DNA of 7,768 nt from Euryarchaeota archaeon UBA258 (GTDB taxonomy: Archaea > Thermoplasmatota > Poseidoniia > Poseidoniales > Poseidoniaceae): assembly GCA_002502605.1 (NCBI GenBank), contig DAPR01000034.1, forward strand, positions 1-7,768. Direction: 5' to 3'. The notes below the pieces were generated by a model. That model was not told where the DNA came from. It made no database searches and worked only from the letters and a program-made list of their open reading frames with translations. Below are positions 6,666-7,768 of this stretch, one piece after another (the stretch's first letter is position 1; each line of letters begins with the position of its first letter). The position numbers were made by a program, and so were the translations under genes.

Positions 6666-7094
6666 TCAACAGCAATCTTCAATTTTCATTGGAGCACTGA
6701 TGAACGATACTTTGTCGACATTCGGTGTGGTGTTCAGTTGTTCAAAGACCGAGCGGACGTGAGGTGCTTCACCTTTCACGTGCACAACGTCAACACATGA
6801 ATGGCACGAATGGCCGAGCCGACTGCTATGATGGTAGGCGGCGACTTCAACTGAACCTGTTCTGCTGACCATCAGTTTCTGTTCGCTTCCGTGCTGGTAA
6901 TAGACAACAAGATGCCCTTCGACCACCTCTTGATCAGCCATCTGCATGAGATCGCCGCGTTGTTGGTGTTCAGCAAAGAAGAGTGCTGCGTCCCTAAGAA
7001 AGCGGCTTCTGTTTTTGTATCCTGAACGATCAATGAGGTTGTCAAAGTCTTTTGCAAACTCGTCATCGGCGCTGAATGAAATGATTCTGCTCAT
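6666..7094 (-). CDS. Ribbon-helix-helix metal-responsive regulator, NikR-like
   Basis: This 142-residue protein has the NikR layout. An N-terminal ribbon-helix-helix DNA-binding domain spans about 1-42 (beta strand RIISFS, then FAKDFDNLIDRSGYKNRSRFLRDAAL), and an ACT-like regulatory domain spans about 58-136 (GHLVVYYQH, then SCVDVVHVKGEAPHV). In NikR the second domain binds nickel and makes the tetramer. Here the ligands differ. E. coli NikR His87 and His89 align with Arg92 and Gly94, only the Cys95 equivalent (Cys100) remains, and nearby there is a cluster His88, His89, His95, Cys97, His98, Cys100 plus a Cys-Cys C-terminus (141-142). It therefore probably senses another metal or a redox state. 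It is divergent from a zinc-type metal-binding lipoprotein gene, with an inverted repeat between them, so it probably controls metal uptake and its own expression. No Shine-Dalgarno site precedes the ATG at 7094. Confidence 0.88.
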   Translation of the reverse strand: MSRIISFSADDEFAKDFDNLIDRSGYKNRSRFLRDAALFFAEHQQRGDLMQMADQEVVEGHLVVYYQHGSEQKLMVSRTGSVEVAAYHHSSRLGHSCHSCVDVVHVKGEAPHVRSVFEQLNTTPNVDKVSFISAPMKIEDCC

Positions 7095-7114
7095 GAATCT
7101 TCGATGAACCCACC

Positions 7115-7127
7115 CCTAATAATAATT
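7115..7127 (-). promoter_or_regulatory. Putative TATA box of the regulator gene, inside the operator arm
   Basis: The minus strand reads AATTATTATTAGG at about -33 to -21 from the regulator ATG (7094), giving a TATA-like core TATTATTA. It is also the left arm of the inverted repeat 7115-7148, so a protein bound there would exclude the TATA-binding protein. Confidence 0.4.
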
Positions 7128-7148
7128 ACCGAATCAATAATTATTAGG
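7115..7148. promoter_or_regulatory. Inverted repeat, putative operator of the regulator / metal-uptake pair
   Basis: The left arm CCTAATAATAATT (7115-7127) and right arm AATAATTATTAGG (7136-7148) are inverted copies matching at 12 of 13 positions, separated by 8 bp (ACCGAATC). The repeat lies in the middle of the 88-bp divergent intergenic region. Ribbon-helix-helix regulators bind such paired half-sites as dimers of dimers. That the 6666-7094 product is the ligand is inferred from adjacency. Confidence 0.65.
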
Positions 7149-7152
7149 ATTC

Positions 7153-7160
7153 ATTAAATA
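7153..7160 (+). promoter_or_regulatory. Putative TATA box of the metal-binding lipoprotein gene
   Basis: ATTAAATA lies at -30 to -23 from the ATG at 7183, starting 4 bp after the right arm of the inverted repeat, where the archaeal BRE would be contacted. A second AT-rich run (GTTAATAG) follows but is too close to the ATG for a leaderless start. Confidence 0.4.
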
Positions 7161-7182
7161 GTTAATAGTCTGCGGAAGAGCC

Positions 7183-7768
7183 ATGAACGCCAATTGGAAA
7201 CGCGCCATGCTCGCCAGCCTAATTTTGATTTTTTCAAGCCTCGCAGGTTGCTTGGATGCAAACAATGATGGCATTGTAGTCAATGATTCCACAGACTCCC
7301 TTGGAGTTGTTATGGTCTCAACATACCACATTGGAGAACTCGTCAAGGGCATCGCTGGAGATCAAGTCACCATGGAATACATGAGCCAAGACAACATACC
7401 AGCGCACGACTATGAACCATCGACCTCCGATCTCATTCGCCTCCAGAACGCTGATGTGTTCTTCTACCACGGATTGGGACTCGAGCCATGGGTCGAAGCA
7501 ACCCTCTCCTCTTTGGGCGATGACGCACCGACTTCCATCGAAGTCCACACCATGCCAACTGGCCAAGACACCCTCGATTACGAAGGCGTGCTCGTTGCGG
7601 ACTTGTGTCAAACACTCTCCGAAGGCCCTTACGAAGACATCGAACTCGCTGATGAAGAAGACCACGCTGATGACGTCGAAATTCATGCCGAGTACACCGC
7701 ATTCAACATGGAATTCCATGAGGAAGACCACGATGGCCACGGCGATGAAGAAGATCATGATGAAGACG
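7183..7768 (+). CDS. Zinc/manganese ABC transporter substrate-binding lipoprotein (ZnuA/TroA family), 3' end cut by window
   Basis: The open frame runs from the ATG at 7183 off the right edge, giving 195 residues of a family that is usually around 300. Residues 1-23 form a lipoprotein signal: Lys6 and Arg7, a hydrophobic core, then lipobox L20-A-G-C23. The protein is therefore lipid-anchored outside the cytoplasmic membrane. The mature part follows the cluster A-I metal-binder pattern: VSTYHIGELVKGIAGD (45-60), HDYEPS (75-80) in which His75 matches the first metal-ligand His, and NADVFFYHGLGLEPWVE (89-105). From about 155 onward it becomes acidic and His-rich (His161, 168, 179, 183, 186, 192), like the metal-collecting loop of zinc-specific ZnuA proteins. 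The permease and ATPase genes are presumably beyond the edge. It is divergent from the NikR-like regulator and probably repressed by it when metal is plentiful. Zinc is favoured over manganese because of the His-rich loop. Confidence 0.92.
   Translation, partial: MNANWKRAMLASLILIFSSLAGCLDANNDGIVVNDSTDSLGVVMVSTYHIGELVKGIAGDQVTMEYMSQDNIPAHDYEPSTSDLIRLQNADVFFYHGLGLEPWVEATLSSLGDDAPTSIEVHTMPTGQDTLDYEGVLVADLCQTLSEGPYEDIELADEEDHADDVEIHAEYTAFNMEFHEEDHDGHGDEEDHDED

Noticed and set aside
6666..7094. Straight assignment as nickel regulator nikR
   Set aside because: The nickel-binding histidines are not conserved by manual alignment, and the divergent neighbour is a zinc/manganese-type binding protein, so I kept it as NikR-like without the symbol.
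7318..7758. Minus-strand open frame of 146 codons, and a second at 7433-7702
   Set aside because: They lie antisense to the plus-strand lipoprotein gene, whose lipobox and metal-binding motifs are clear. Their translations are low-complexity Val/Phe/Arg shadows of its codons.
1..7768. tRNA, rRNA, CRISPR array, insertion sequence or attachment site
   Set aside because: On reading both strands I saw no tRNA-like or rRNA stretch, no regularly spaced repeats, no transposase and no long terminal repeats. Gaps between genes are all below 100 bp.

Overview
The window looks like a piece of a marine planktonic archaeal genome, most likely a Marine Group II euryarchaeote (Poseidoniales type). This is inference. 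The sequence support is moderate GC, tightly packed genes, and TATA-like boxes centred about 26 nt before the ATG of at least five genes, which is the spacing expected for leaderless archaeal transcripts. Only some genes show Shine-Dalgarno-like sites. A bacterial origin cannot be excluded without a phylogeny, because several families here (SelO, SMR, sterol-desaturase-like) are widespread in bacteria.

Eight genes lie on the minus strand and one, cut by the right edge, lies on the plus strand. In minus-strand reading order from the right, the first is a ribbon-helix-helix regulator with a NikR-like C-terminal domain (6666-7094). An EmrE-like small multidrug transporter (6276-6608) follows, overlapping by 4 bp the pseudokinase/AMPylase SelO (4711-6279). 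Next come a sterol desaturase/fatty acid hydroxylase family membrane protein (3579-4664), a 59-residue zinc-ribbon protein (3365-3544), and a 166-residue protein with a strongly basic Arg/Pro-rich tail (2767-3267). The last two are an isovaleryl-CoA-dehydrogenase-like acyl-CoA dehydrogenase (1511-2704) and an unrecognised multi-pass membrane protein (50-1420). On the plus strand, 7183-7768 begins a zinc/manganese ABC-transporter binding lipoprotein (ZnuA/TroA family) with a lipobox, the HDYEPS metal-site motif and a His/Asp/Glu-rich loop.

The most coherent functional unit is at the right end. The regulator and the metal-binding lipoprotein are divergent. Their 88-bp intergenic region holds a 13-bp inverted repeat (12 of 13 positions match, 8-bp spacer): its left arm sits on the regulator's presumed TATA box and its right arm lies just upstream of the transporter's. 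The regulator lacks the NikR nickel ligands by my alignment and instead carries a His/Cys cluster. I infer a metal sensor, zinc being the natural guess, that represses metal uptake and itself. The other genes look like small transcription units: SMR-SelO (translationally coupled by overlap), desaturase-zinc ribbon (34-bp gap) and basic protein-acyl-CoA dehydrogenase (62-bp gap). I see no RNA genes, CRISPR arrays, insertion sequences or gene-free stretches above 300 bases.
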